Positions 1-9,023 are shown, numbered from the stretch's first letter. The stretch: DNA of 64,000 nt from Streptomyces sp. NBC_01255 (GCF_036226445.1 NZ_CP108474.1:7626001-7690000), one strand, 5' to 3'. Notes: generated by a model not told the origin, from the letters alone. Program-made: numbers and translations.

Positions 1-218
1 TGGACGACGAGTGCGTCGACCGTGTTGGCGCCGGGCAGCAGGATCAGTCGGCGTTCCGGTCCGAGCCGCCGTGCCATGTCTTCGACCCGTCCGGCCAGGT
101 CACGGTAGGAGACCATGCCGTCGGCCGTCATGAGGGCGGTGCGGTCGCCGTGGAGCGCGAGGTCGCGGGCGAGAGGGAGGACGTGGCCACCGACGGGCGG
201 GGCAGGGAGCAGGGTCAC
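1..218 (-). CDS. AMP-dependent synthetase/ligase, N-terminal part (runs off the window edge)
   Basis: The first 72 residues of a protein read leftward from a GTG at 218. The segment around residues 18-60 (RDLALHGDRTAL, then SYRDLAGRVEDMA) has the character of the N-terminus of AMP-forming acyl/aryl ligases, in which a substrate is activated as an acyl-adenylate. The P-loop and core motifs lie outside the window, so the substrate cannot be judged. The start has no Shine-Dalgarno sequence. An iron box ends 10 bases upstream and a possible -10 (TACGAT, 225-230) sits six bases before the GTG, so the mRNA may be leaderless. It is divergent from an iron ABC transporter and probably serves iron or siderophore metabolism (inference). 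Confidence 0.6.
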   Translation of the reverse strand, partial: MTLLPAPPVGGHVLPLARDLALHGDRTALMTADGMVSYRDLAGRVEDMARRLGPERRLILLPGANTVDALVV

Positions 219-227
219 GGCCGCATC

Positions 228-246
228 GTAGGTAAGGCTTTCCTAA
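228..246 (-). promoter_or_regulatory. Iron box upstream of the AMP-ligase gene
   Basis: On the minus strand the 19-mer begins TTAGGAAAG and ends CTTACCTAC. It matches most of the DmdR1/IdeR/DtxR consensus (TTAGGTTAG, one central base, CTAACCTAA). It overlaps the region expected for the -10 and -35 of the leftward gene, so iron-loaded repressor would block transcription. Confidence 0.65.
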
Positions 247-309
247 TCGAGAAGAGGGGGAGGGGGGACCGTGTGTCCATTCGCGGCCAGGTCGTTATCA
301 ATTCCTGAC

Positions 310-338
310 TTGACCCTTAGGTTAGCTTTACCTTATCA
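310..338 (+). promoter_or_regulatory. Promoter with embedded iron box for the iron transporter operon
   Basis: TTGACC (310-315) and TTATCA (333-338) are separated by exactly 17 bases, a good housekeeping promoter. The 19-base spacer region 317-335 starts TTAGGTTAG and ends TTTACCTTA, a close match to the DmdR1/IdeR iron box. Repressor binding would occlude the polymerase, predicting induction of the downstream operon on iron starvation. Confidence 0.75.
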
Positions 339-391
339 ATGCCCTATTCGCAGGTTCTCCCAGTAGTTCACAGCAGGAAGGCCCCACCCGT

Positions 392-1411
392 ATGCGCCGC
401 CCCATGGCCCGCACCCTGACCGCGCTTGCCGCGGCCGCCCTGCTCACCCCCATGCTCGCCGCGTGCGGTAGCGACGAGCCCGCCGGCCTCGTCATCTACT
501 CCGGCCGCAACGAGAACCTCGTGAAGCCGCTCATCGAGAAGCTGGAGAAGCACCTCGGCACCAACGTCGAGGTCCGCTACGGCGACAGCGCCGAGCTCTC
601 CGCACAGCTCCTGGAGGAGGGCGACAAGACCGAGGCCGGCCTCTTCCTCTCCCAGGACGCCGGTGCCCTCGGGGCGCTCTCCAAGGAGCAGCGCCTCGCG
701 CCGCTCCCCAAGGCCACCCTCGACAAGGTCGACACCGCCTACCGCGGTTCCGCCGGTGACTGGACCGGCGTCAGTGGCCGCGTGCGCGTCCTCGGGTACA
801 ACCCCGACCAGGTCCCCACGCCTCCGAACAGCGTCCACGAACTCGTGAAGCCCGAGTGGAAGGGCAAGATCGGCTTCGTGCCGACCAACGCCTCCTTCCA
901 GGCGTTCGTCACCGGCATGCGCGTCCTGGAGGGCGACGAGGCCGCCCGTACCTGGCTCAAGGGCCTCAAGGCCAACGAGCCCAAGGTGTACGAGGGCAAC
1001 CTCAAGGTCCTCGAAGCCGTCGACAAGGGCGAGGTCTCCCTCGGCCTGCTCAACCACTACTACTGGTACGAGCAGGCGGCGGAGAAGGGCGCCGACAAGA
1101 TGAAGGCCAAGATCCACTACATGCCCAAGGGCGACCCCGGCGGCCTCGTCAACGTCGCCGGCGCCGGCATCCTCAAGGGCGCCGACGAGAAGCAGGCCGC
1201 GTACGCGCAGAAGGCCGTCGACTTCCTCCTCTCCGCCGAGTCCCAGACGTACTTCGCGGAGGAGACGAAGGAGTACCCGCTGGCCGCCGGAGTGAAGACC
1301 GCCGCGGGTGTTCCGCCGCTGGAGACCCTCCAGCCGCCGAAGATCGACCTCGGCAAGCTCGACTCGCTGAAGGAAACCCTGGCGATGCTCCAGGAAGCCG
1401 GACTGGTCTGA
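392..1411 (+). CDS. Ferric iron ABC transporter, substrate-binding lipoprotein (FbpA family)
   Basis: A 339-residue class II solute-binding protein. Residues 1-25 form a lipoprotein signal peptide with the lipobox LAAC, Cys25 being the expected lipidated residue, so the mature protein sits on the outer face of the membrane. The motif NHYYWY near residues 221-226 contains the adjacent tyrosine pair that coordinates Fe3+ in FbpA/FutA proteins, and VIYSGRN near residue 35 is the typical first strand. An AGGAAGG ribosome site lies eight bases before the ATG. It is the first gene of a three-gene operon with permease and ATPase, under an iron-box promoter. The Fe3+ specificity follows from the family and the tyrosine pair. 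Confidence 0.88.
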   Translation: MRRPMARTLTALAAAALLTPMLAACGSDEPAGLVIYSGRNENLVKPLIEKLEKHLGTNVEVRYGDSAELSAQLLEEGDKTEAGLFLSQDAGALGALSKEQRLAPLPKATLDKVDTAYRGSAGDWTGVSGRVRVLGYNPDQVPTPPNSVHELVKPEWKGKIGFVPTNASFQAFVTGMRVLEGDEAARTWLKGLKANEPKVYEGNLKVLEAVDKGEVSLGLLNHYYWYEQAAEKGADKMKAKIHYMPKGDPGGLVNVAGAGILKGADEKQAAYAQKAVDFLLSAESQTYFAEETKEYPLAAGVKTAAGVPPLETLQPPKIDLGKLDSLKETLAMLQEAGLV

Positions 1412-1412
1412 C

Positions 1413-3002
1413 GTGACGTCACCGGAGCTTTCCGCCCCGGCCCGTCGCGACCGCCGCCCGGTGGGTGCCCCCGCACCCGCCGGGCGGCGGCGCGCCGGTT
1501 CCCGGCCCTCCTGGGTGCTGATCGTGCCCGCCGTGCTCGCTGCCGCACTCGCCGTGCTGCCCCTCGGCTATCTCGCCGTCCGCGCACTCGAACAAGGCCC
1601 CGCCTACGCCTGGGACGTCATCGCCGACGAGCGCACCGGCGAACTCCTGCTGCACAGCCTCGGTCTCACCGCCGCGGTCGTCGCGGCCAGCCTGCTGATC
1701 GGCGTATCGCTCGCCTGGCTCACCGTCCGCACGGCCCTGCCGGGCGCCCGCGCCTGGTCCGTCCTCGTCACCCTGCCGCTGGCCGTACCGAGCTACGTCG
1801 CCGCCTTCGCCTGGCTGTCCGCCGCTCCCTCGCTCGCCGGCTTCACCGGATCGGCGCTGGCGCTCACCCTGGTGAGCTTCCCGTACGTGTACCTGCCGGT
1901 CGCCGCCGCCCTGCGCGGCACCGACCCCGGGCACGAGGAGGTCGCCCGCTCCCTCGGCCACGGCCCCTTCCGCACCTTCCTCCGCGTCACCCTGCCGCAG
2001 CTGCGGCCCGCAGCGGCCGGCGGCGGACTCCTCGTCGCGCTGTACGTGCTCTCCGACTTCGGCGCCGTCTCGCTCATGCGGTACGACACCTTCACCCGGG
2101 GCATCTACACCTCCTACCGGGCCAGCTTCGACCGCACACCCGCCGCCGCGCTCAGCGCCGTCCTGGTCGTCATGACCGTGCTGCTCGTCGCCGCCGAGAC
2201 CCGCACCCGCGGCCGCGCCGACTACGCCCGTACCGGAACGGGCACCGCCCGGCGGGCCGTCCCCACCGCCCTCGGACGAATCAAGCCCCTCGCCCTCGCC
2301 TGGTGCGGAGCGGTGGTCGCCGCGGCCGTCGGCTTCCCGTTCGCCACGCTCGGCTACTGGCTCGCCGTCGGCTCCTCCGCGACCTGGGACCCGGCCACGC
2401 TCACCAGTACCGCGCTCACCACCCTCGGCGTCGCCGCCGCAGGCGCCGCCCTCACGACCCTGCTCGCCCTGCCGGTCGGCGTCATCGCCGCCCGCCATCG
2501 GGGTCGCCTCGCCCACCTGCTCGAACAGGCCGCGTACGCGGGCCACGCCGTCCCCGGCATCACCGTCGCGCTCGCCCTGGTCTTCTTCGCCGTGCGCTAC
2601 GCCCGGCCGCTGTACCAGGAGACCCCGCTCCTGATCTGCGCGTACGCGGTGCTCTTCCTGCCGGTCGCGGTCGCCGCCACGCGCGCCGCCGTCCTCCAGT
2701 CGCCGCCGGTCCTGGACGACGTGGCCCGCTCCCTGGGCCGCACCCCCTTCGGCGTCCTGAGGGAAGTCACCCTGCCCCTCGCAGCCCCCGGCGTCGCGGC
2801 CGGGGCGGCCCTCACCTTCGTGGTCTGCATGAAGGAGCTCCCCGCGACTTTGCTCCTGCGCCCGACGGGCATGGACACGCTCGCCACCCGGCTGTGGACG
2901 GAGACCGGCACCGGCTCGTTCGCGGCGGCGGCCCCGTACGCCGCAGCGTTGATCCTGCTCGCCGCCATCCCCTCGTACCTCCTCGGAAGGCACCGCACAT
3001 GA
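1413..3002 (+). CDS. Ferric iron ABC transporter, permease (FbpB family)
   Basis: A 529-residue integral membrane protein with two tandem permease domains. Each carries the cytoplasmic EAA-type coupling loop: EVARSLGHGPFRTFL near residue 180 and DVARSLGRTPFGVLR near residue 435. About twelve hydrophobic helices are visible. This fused double-permease layout is usual for the FbpB/ThiP group. It begins with GTG one base after the stop of the binding-protein gene and overlaps the ATPase gene by ATGA, so the three are translationally linked. The N-terminal 30 residues are Pro/Arg rich and cytoplasmic. Confidence 0.88.
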   Translation: MTSPELSAPARRDRRPVGAPAPAGRRRAGSRPSWVLIVPAVLAAALAVLPLGYLAVRALEQGPAYAWDVIADERTGELLLHSLGLTAAVVAASLLIGVSLAWLTVRTALPGARAWSVLVTLPLAVPSYVAAFAWLSAAPSLAGFTGSALALTLVSFPYVYLPVAAALRGTDPGHEEVARSLGHGPFRTFLRVTLPQLRPAAAGGGLLVALYVLSDFGAVSLMRYDTFTRGIYTSYRASFDRTPAAALSAVLVVMTVLLVAAETRTRGRADYARTGTGTARRAVPTALGRIKPLALAWCGAVVAAAVGFPFATLGYWLAVGSSATWDPATLTSTALTTLGVAAAGAALTTLLALPVGVIAARHRGRLAHLLEQAAYAGHAVPGITVALALVFFAVRYARPLYQETPLLICAYAVLFLPVAVAATRAAVLQSPPVLDDVARSLGRTPFGVLREVTLPLAAPGVAAGAALTFVVCMKELPATLLLRPTGMDTLATRLWTETGTGSFAAAAPYAAALILLAAIPSYLLGRHRT

Positions 3003-4105
3003 GCGACCCGGCCAAGAGCGCCCCGGCCCAGACTGACGCAGGCATGACCGACCCGGGCATGAACGACCTCCAGGTCAGCGGAGTTTCGAAGACATACGGC
3101 TCCGGCGCACCGGTCCTCGACGGCCTCGACCTCGCCGTCCCCGGTGGCTCGCTCGCAGCCGTCCTGGGGCCTTCCGGCTGTGGGAAGACCACGCTCCTCC
3201 GCGTGATCGCCGGTTTCCTGAAGGCCGACGCCGGCAGCGTGACCGTCGCGGGCCGCGTCCTCGGAGGCCCTGGTGTCCACCTGCCGCCCGAGCGACGCCG
3301 TATCGGCATCGTTCCCCAGGAGGGAGCGCTCTTCCCTCACCTGAGCGTGTCCCGCAACATCGCCTTCGGCCTGAGGGACCTCGACCGGCCCGCCAAGCGA
3401 ACCCGTGTGGGCGAGATGCTGGACCTGGTCGGTCTCGCCGGATACGGCGACCGCATGCCGAACGAGCTCTCCGGCGGCCAGCAGCAGCGCATCGCCCTGG
3501 CCCGCGCCCTCGCCCCGCAGCCCCATCTCGTGCTGCTGGACGAACCCTTCAGTGCACTCGACAGCGGTCTGCGCGGGGCGGTGCGGGCCGAGGTACGCGC
3601 GGTGCTCCGGGAGAGCGGCGCGACCGCCCTCCTCGTCACCCACGACCAGCAGGAAGCCCTCTCCACCGCGGACCTCGTCGCCGTCGTCCGCGAGGGACGC
3701 GTTGCCCAGTGCGCCACACCGGAGGATCTCTACCACCGGCCCGTGGACCCCTGGCTCGCCTCCTTCGTCGGTGACGCCGTCCTCGTCCCCGGTACTGCCG
3801 AGAAGGGCATCGCCACCACGGCGCTGGGGAGAATCCCCCTTGCCACCGCACCGGAGGGCATGCGCGACGGAGTCGTACTCCTTCGCCCCGAACAACTCCA
3901 GCTCGCCGATCCGGACTCCGCAGACGCCGACGGCGTCGTGACCGACGTCTGCTTCTTCGGTCACGACGCGATGGTCACAGTGACCGTCGAGGGCCTGGAA
4001 AGCCCGGTCGACATCCGTACCCCCAGCCCGCTCGAGGTGACCCCGGGCCGAAGGGTCGGCATCCGCCTGACCGGCACCGCCACCCTCCACCGGCACACCA
4101 CCTGA
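2999..4105 (+). CDS. Ferric iron ABC transporter, ATP-binding protein (FbpC family)
   Basis: A 368-residue ABC ATPase that powers the FbpAB-type importer. Walker A GPSGCGKTT, signature LSGGQQQR and Walker B LVLLDEP followed by FSALD are all intact, with the switch histidine in LLVTHDQ. The C-terminal 110 residues have the TOBE-like regulatory domain usual in FbpC/PotA proteins. The ATG at 2999 overlaps the permease stop (ATGA), which decides the start; the frame is open much further upstream, but that part is antisense-like read-through of the permease gene. The first 20 residues are a poorly conserved polar extension. Confidence 0.88.
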   Translation: MSDPAKSAPAQTDAGMTDPGMNDLQVSGVSKTYGSGAPVLDGLDLAVPGGSLAAVLGPSGCGKTTLLRVIAGFLKADAGSVTVAGRVLGGPGVHLPPERRRIGIVPQEGALFPHLSVSRNIAFGLRDLDRPAKRTRVGEMLDLVGLAGYGDRMPNELSGGQQQRIALARALAPQPHLVLLDEPFSALDSGLRGAVRAEVRAVLRESGATALLVTHDQQEALSTADLVAVVREGRVAQCATPEDLYHRPVDPWLASFVGDAVLVPGTAEKGIATTALGRIPLATAPEGMRDGVVLLRPEQLQLADPDSADADGVVTDVCFFGHDAMVTVTVEGLESPVDIRTPSPLEVTPGRRVGIRLTGTATLHRHTT

Positions 4106-4213
4106 CAGGCGGGCATGACCGCCACTTCGACGAGAGCCTCAGGAGTGGCTGTTGAAAGGGTCGATCTGAGTCATCGGCAGTCGTCCAGGGTCGGGTGTCC
4201 GGTCCGGAGGCCG

Positions 4214-4341
4214 GTGTCGGTCACGGACATGGCCGAATGGCTCGGGCACCGGGATCCGAGGATTACACACCAGACCTATGCGCATGTGATGCCGGACACT
4301 CCTGAACGGTTGCGCTTGCTGATGGATGCCGTTTCACCATG
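4214..4341 (+). pseudogene. Tyrosine recombinase (integrase) C-terminal remnant
   Basis: About 42 codons encode the C-terminal catalytic box of a phage-type integrase: MAEWLGHRDPRITHQTYAHV carries the late histidine of the active site and the nucleophilic tyrosine, followed by MPDTPERLR. No start codon, arm-binding domain or first catalytic arginine is present, so it is a scar of an integrated element next to the transporter operon. The reading frame upstream (from 4115) has no integrase resemblance. Confidence 0.7.
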
Positions 4342-4546
4342 GAGACCGAGTTGCACTTGCCGCTGGCGCTCGAGTCGGTGCTCGAGGCCACCACCTGACG
4401 TGATGGCGAGTGCGTGGTGTCTCGGTCGGCCGGCTTGGCCTGTTGCGGGCACGCCGTGCGAGTTTGGCTGCGGTGATGCCGATGGCCAGCCAACGGACAC
4501 GACGTGGCCGGCCGGTCCTGACAGCGATCCGAACTCTCCGCAGCTG
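4342..4546. other. Non-coding stretch beside the integrase scar
   Basis: No intact gene. On the minus strand a run beginning RWLAIGITAAKLARRARNR (about 4400-4500) looks as if it was once coding, but it has no start and ends without a recognisable domain. I could not assign it. Confidence 0.3.
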
Positions 4547-5746
4547 TCACGCCGCTCCCGCGGTCACGACACGCTCCCGTCCCATGGCGCCGAGCCACGC
4601 GGCGGAAGGCTTGGGCGTTCGGGCGAAGGTTTCACGGTCGACAGCGATGATCCCGAAAGTAGGGGTGTAGCGACCCCACTCGTAGTTGTCCAGGGCGCTC
4701 CAGTGGAAGTATCCGCGGACGTCGATGCCGTCGTCCATGGCGCTGGTGAGGGATTCCAGAGCCTCTGAGGTGTACTGGATGCGGCGGGTGTCGTCGGCGG
4801 TGGCGATGCCGTTCTCTGTGACGATCAGCGGGACGCCGGGGGTCAGCGCGGCACTGTCACGCACGGCTTGCCCCAGAGCCTGGGGGTAGAACTCCCAACC
4901 CGAGAGGGTGCGTTCGGCTTCCTCGGGGACGGGCAGTGGGCCGTCCGGGCCGATGCGGGTGCGGGTGTAGGACTGCACGCCGAGCCAGTCGTCGCCGCGG
5001 GCCGCCTCCAGGAGGACGTCCTCCCACTGGCGCTGGATGGGCGCGGCGGCCGCCTCCGCCCCGGGGAGCGGCTGATACGCCTGATTGGCCACGGACCATC
5101 CGTACGCACGTGTGGGGCGCAGGACTTGACTGCTTCGACCGCGCGCGTGGGCCCGTATCAACGCATCGGACGTGGCTCCGTCCAGCAGCGGCATCCCGGC
5201 CGTGGGCAGTTGCTGCCCGGTGAGGTGGGCACGGTGGACGGCGGCCATCATGGCGACCATGTTCGGTTCGTTGATGGTGCAGGCGTGTTCCACACCGGTG
5301 GCATAGACGGGCGCCGCTGCGGTGAGATAGCGAGCGAAGAGGTCGTCCGAACCGGTGGCGGCCCAGCCGCCGCGTTCCATGAACCACCGAGGCGTGGTGA
5401 AGTGGTGCAGCGTCACCAGGGGCCTCAGTCCGCGTTCGTGTGCACCTTCGACCATGCGGCGGTAGTGGGCGATCGCTGCCTGGGAGAATTCGTCGGGTTC
5501 GGGTTCGATGCGTGCCCACTCGATGCTGAACCGGTAGTCGGTGAAGCCCAGTTCGGACAGCAGGTCCATGTCTTCGCGCCAGCGGTGGTAGCTGTCGCAG
5601 GCGTCGCCGCTGGGCTCCTTGATGAGCGGCGTCTGCATGTGCTCGAACTGCCACCAGTCGCTGTTGGTGTTTCCGCCCTCGGTCTGGTGCGCGGAGGTGG
5701 AGGCACCCCAGAGGAAGCCGTCGGGCAGGTGGCGTGTGTGTGCCAT
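4547..5746 (-). CDS. Glycoside hydrolase family 1 beta-glycosidase
   Basis: A 399-residue GH1 enzyme with a retaining (beta/alpha)8 barrel. FLWGASTSAHQTEG at the N-terminus is the sugar-binding strand, TINEP gives the acid/base Glu160 and IVTENG the nucleophile Glu311; the WSALDNYEWGRYTPTFGI region closes the active site. It lacks a signal peptide and is cytoplasmic. It is shorter than the usual 440-480 residues, mainly by reduced loops, but all catalytic parts are there. The ATG at 5746 is chosen because GGAGAA lies seven bases upstream; an in-frame ATG 15 bases earlier has no ribosome site. The MFS gene ends 76 bases upstream on the same strand, suggesting uptake and cleavage of a beta-glucoside. 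Confidence 0.87.
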   Translation of the reverse strand: MAHTRHLPDGFLWGASTSAHQTEGGNTNSDWWQFEHMQTPLIKEPSGDACDSYHRWREDMDLLSELGFTDYRFSIEWARIEPEPDEFSQAAIAHYRRMVEGAHERGLRPLVTLHHFTTPRWFMERGGWAATGSDDLFARYLTAAAPVYATGVEHACTINEPNMVAMMAAVHRAHLTGQQLPTAGMPLLDGATSDALIRAHARGRSSQVLRPTRAYGWSVANQAYQPLPGAEAAAAPIQRQWEDVLLEAARGDDWLGVQSYTRTRIGPDGPLPVPEEAERTLSGWEFYPQALGQAVRDSAALTPGVPLIVTENGIATADDTRRIQYTSEALESLTSAMDDGIDVRGYFHWSALDNYEWGRYTPTFGIIAVDRETFARTPKPSAAWLGAMGRERVVTAGAA

Positions 5747-5822
5747 GGGTCGATTCTCCATTCGTCGAGGGGGACGCGAGGGAGGTCGTACGCGTACGGG
5801 TGCGATGAAGGCCGCAGACGGG

Positions 5823-7181
5823 TCAGCGAGGGTCGGTGAGGGCGCTTTCGCGACGGGTGTCCAGTTCCTGCTTGGCGCGTGCCGTGTCCGCCGCATACGG
5901 CCGGTAGAGCAGCGTGAGGAACAGGCCGTTCACCAGCATCAGTACGACGAGGACCCACAGGAACACCACGCGCAGGCCGACTGCGTCGGCGAGGAAACCC
6001 GCGCCGAGGCTGTAGCCCGCCCAGGCGATCGCTTCGGCGATGGAGACGTACAACGCGAACGCCGCGCCACGGAGTTCGGGTGGGGTGATGGCCATGACCA
6101 TGGGCCGGTTGATGCTGGGGTTCATCCCCTGGGCCGCGCCCATCAGGGCGAAGAAGGTGCCGAACACGAGAATGCTGCTGTAGTGGAACTGTGTGCCGAA
6201 GAAGGCGAAGACCGCGAAGGCGAACTGGGCGGCCTGGAGGACCGCGACCGGTCCGGAGCGGGGGTTGCGGCGGGACACCCGGTCGACGGCGACGCCGCCC
6301 AGAAGGGTGCCGAGGAAGTAGCCGACGCCGAACGGGAGGATGACGACCGAGGCCAGTTGAGTACTGAAGCCGTGTACGTCGACCAGGAAGACCACGCCGA
6401 ACGTGGCCACCAGCAGGTGTCCGGAGAGCAGGCGCGAGACGAGCAGGATGACCAGGCTGCGGATCTTCAGGAGTGAAAAGACCTTGGCCCAGGTGAGCTT
6501 TGAGACGGCTTCCCTGGCCGTCCGGTCGAGGTCGGCGAGCTGTTGCTCGGCCGCTCCCCTGCCCGGGTCGCGGAACCAGATCAGCAGGGCGATGCCGAGC
6601 AGGACGTTGAATCCGCCGACGCCCCACAGTCCCCAGCGCCAGCCCTCGTCCACCCCGGCGAGCTGCCCCTTGAGCGGTCCGATCACCGCGCCGACCAGGG
6701 AGATCGTCCCGTACACCAGCCCGATCGCGCGGCCACGGGACGAGCTGCCGAACAGGTCACCGGTGATCTCGGTGATGATCGGATTCGCGGCGGCGTAGCC
6801 GGCCGCCAATATGGTGTAAAGGATCAGGAGTTGGGTGAAGTTCTGCGAAAAGCCGGCAGCCACGCCCCAGACGCCCCATAGGCCGGTGGCCACGACCAGT
6901 ACGCTCTTGCGGGACCAGCGCTGGGCGGCCCACACCCAGAAGGGCGCGGTGAACGCACCCGCGATCTTGCCGGCCGCGGTGAGGATGCCCAGGGCTCCGA
7001 GCGAGACGCCGAGAGACTGCCTGATGAGCGGGAACAGGCTGCTGACGAGGCTGGCCTCGGTGCTGTCGACCAGCATGGTGCCGCCGAGGAGGGAGAGCTG
7101 TCGCCAGCGTCCCTTGACCTGAACGGGTGTTGCGGTGGCGTCCGCGCCCGTTTGCGCAGAGTCCTTGCTGAGCTCGGGCAT
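5823..7181 (-). CDS. MFS transporter, probably for a glycoside or organic solute
   Basis: A 452-residue major facilitator with twelve predicted helices and a long central loop (about residues 215-245) between the two six-helix halves. The N-terminal 30 residues are polar and cytoplasmic, followed by LSLLGGTMLVDSTEASLVSSLF in helix 1. The loop between helices 2 and 3 reads AAQRWSRKSVL, a variant of the MFS motif A region. It is co-directional with and upstream of a GH1 glycosidase, so a beta-glucoside or oligosaccharide is a reasonable but unproven substrate. The start MPELSKD at 7181 has only a weak GAGAAAG ribosome site. Confidence 0.8.
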   Translation of the reverse strand: MPELSKDSAQTGADATATPVQVKGRWRQLSLLGGTMLVDSTEASLVSSLFPLIRQSLGVSLGALGILTAAGKIAGAFTAPFWVWAAQRWSRKSVLVVATGLWGVWGVAAGFSQNFTQLLILYTILAAGYAAANPIITEITGDLFGSSSRGRAIGLVYGTISLVGAVIGPLKGQLAGVDEGWRWGLWGVGGFNVLLGIALLIWFRDPGRGAAEQQLADLDRTAREAVSKLTWAKVFSLLKIRSLVILLVSRLLSGHLLVATFGVVFLVDVHGFSTQLASVVILPFGVGYFLGTLLGGVAVDRVSRRNPRSGPVAVLQAAQFAFAVFAFFGTQFHYSSILVFGTFFALMGAAQGMNPSINRPMVMAITPPELRGAAFALYVSIAEAIAWAGYSLGAGFLADAVGLRVVFLWVLVVLMLVNGLFLTLLYRPYAADTARAKQELDTRRESALTDPR

Positions 7182-7451
7182 CGTGCTTTCTCGATTCTTT
7201 GCGGTCGAGCAGAGAGCAGATGGAGGCCGCGAACCAGCCGGAGAGGCGCCGCGACCGTGGCGGGCTGGTGAGGCGGGGGTGCGCGACGACAGTCGCAGGC
7301 GGTCCGAGAGGGGAGCCGCGTGAGTGGAAGGGCAGGCCGGCGCCGGGACCGGGAGGCCGGGTAGCGCCACTCGACCGGGAGGCTGCCGTCGAACTGCTCA
7401 GGACAGAACTCGCCTATCGCCGGGCCCAGGGCCGGTTCCTAGCATGTGCAC

Positions 7452-8279
7452 ATGGTTGCCAGAGAAACTCAGCAGTCCGATTCGGGACGGGAAGCAGTGT
7501 CCCGAGACGGCGCCGAAGCCTGTCCTGCTTTCGTGCCGACGGGAGAAGGACGAGAGTCCACCAGCCCTTCCTCCGGATCGCACCGAGACAAGACCGCCGA
7601 GGGTTCCCACCCGGTCGCCGATCTTGTCGAGCGGGCGGCCGATCTGGTGCAACCGATCAAGCTGAAACTGCGTGGCTGGCTCCACGCCGGCATGGTCCCC
7701 GCGTCGTTTGCCGCAGGCATCGTCCTCATCTGTCTGGCAGGGACACATCAGGCCGTGTTGGCCTGCACGGTGTACTCCGTCACGGCCTGGCTGCTGTTCG
7801 GGACCAGCGCCGTCTACCACCTCGGCACCTGGGGACCACTCGGCGAGGCCGTTCTGCGTCGCCTCGACCACGCCAACATCTTCCTGATCATCGCCGGCAC
7901 GTGCACCCCCCTTGCCGTGCTCCTGCTCTCCCGCGACCAGTGGTCTGTCCTGCTGTGGATCGTGTGGGCAGGTGCTCTGGTCGGCATCGTCTTTCGTGTC
8001 CTGTGGGTCGGAGCTCCCCGCTGGCTGTACACCCCCTGCTACCTGGCTCTGGGCTGGGCGCCCGTGCGATACCTGCCCGAGTTCCTGCACAGGGGTGGGG
8101 TGGCGGTGGTCTCCCTGATCGTGGCCGGTGGGCTTCTCTACAGTGCGGGTGCGGTCGTCTACGCCCTCCAGCGCCCCAACCCCTCGCCCCGCTGGTTCGG
8201 CTTCCACGAGGTCTTCCACGCGCTGACCGTCGCAGCCTTCACCGCGCACTACATCGCGATCTTCCTCGCCGCCTACTGA
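7452..8279 (+). CDS. Hemolysin III / TrhA (PAQR-like) family membrane protein
   Basis: A 275-residue protein with a polar N-terminus of about 65 residues and seven hydrophobic helices. The family signatures are intact: SAVYHLG in helix 2, LDHANIFLIIAGTCTP in helix 3 and FHEVFHALTV in the last helix; their His and Asp residues form the putative metal site of the PAQR/YqfA superfamily. Bacterial members influence membrane energetics and lipid homeostasis; a hemolytic role is only a family name. A GTG six bases earlier is also possible. No ribosome site precedes either start and TAGCAT at 7440-7445 could be a -10, so translation may be leaderless. Confidence 0.8.
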   Translation: MVARETQQSDSGREAVSRDGAEACPAFVPTGEGRESTSPSSGSHRDKTAEGSHPVADLVERAADLVQPIKLKLRGWLHAGMVPASFAAGIVLICLAGTHQAVLACTVYSVTAWLLFGTSAVYHLGTWGPLGEAVLRRLDHANIFLIIAGTCTPLAVLLLSRDQWSVLLWIVWAGALVGIVFRVLWVGAPRWLYTPCYLALGWAPVRYLPEFLHRGGVAVVSLIVAGGLLYSAGAVVYALQRPNPSPRWFGFHEVFHALTVAAFTAHYIAIFLAAY

Positions 8280-8313
8280 CCACGATGATGTTCTGACGCC
8301 GGCCTGCCCCGCC

Positions 8314-8338
8314 GTAGGCCCTGAACCCAGGGCGCTAC
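8314..8338 (+). terminator. Hairpin after the hemolysin-III-like gene
   Basis: GTAG plus GCCCTG (8314-8323) pairs with CAGGGC and CTAC (8328-8338) around a four-base loop with one bulged G. It lies 35 bases after the stop codon, and no T-run follows, as is usual in streptomycetes. Confidence 0.5.
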
Positions 8339-8525
8339 GTGGGTGGGTGAGCGATTTTCCGGCCGGGGCACTCCGGATCTGGGGATCGGCCTCGGGTCTC
8401 GCGGGCAAGGGCGAGCGGGGCGTCATGGTCGAGTGATCCGAGGTCCTCCCGGCATGAACACCACCGTCTGCCGCCGGTCAGAAAACCGGTGGCAGGCCCG
8501 GCCCGCCCGTGGTGAAGATCGCGGC

Positions 8526-9023
8526 ATGCCCAACTTCCTGGAGACCGACCGGCTTTTCCTGCGCGCGTTCACGGCGACCGACGTCGACCACCTGCTCGCC
8601 CTGGACAACGACCCCGAGGTCATGCGTTTCATCAATGGTGGCCGCCCCGCAAGTCGGGAGGTGATCGAGACAAGGACCCTCCCGCGGCTCCTGCACGACT
8701 ACCCGTGCTGGAGGACCCGCGGCTACTGGGCCGCGCAGGAGAAGCACACCGGCACCTTCCTGGGCTGGTTCGAGTTCCGGCCGTTGGAGGAGCACAGCCC
8801 CGCCGTGGTCGACCTGGTCCACAAGGGGTTCGCGGAACTGGAGGTCGAGCGGGTCACCGCAAACACCATGGCCGTCAACACCCGCTCCCGTCGCGTCATG
8901 GAGAAATCGGGCCTGTCCTTCGTCCGGAACTTCACCGGGGACTGGCCGGAGGCGATCGAGGGCTCCGAGCACGGTGAAGTCGAGTACGAACTCACCCGGA
9001 CCGAGTGGGAGCAGCACCGATAG
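8526..9023 (+). pseudogene. GNAT N-acetyltransferase with the acetyl-CoA-binding segment deleted
   Basis: A 165-residue product that starts and ends like a normal RimJ/RimL-type GNAT protein (FLETDRLFLRAF at the N-terminus, NTRSRRVMEKSGL near the C-terminus). Between FEFRPLEEHSPAVV and HKGFAELEVERV the segment that should hold ELGYRL, the RxxGxG/A acetyl-CoA loop and the helix after it is absent; about 20-25 residues are gone, without loss of frame. Strand 4 and the pyrophosphate-binding loop are therefore missing, and catalysis is very unlikely. The reading frame remains clean, so the deletion may be recent. The ATG at 8526 is the start matching family length; no strong ribosome site is seen. 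Confidence 0.7.

Noticed and set aside
2303..2998. Upstream extension of the ABC ATPase frame
   Set aside because: It overlaps the permease gene in another frame, is Arg/Pro rich, and the ATGA overlap at 2999 is the natural start.
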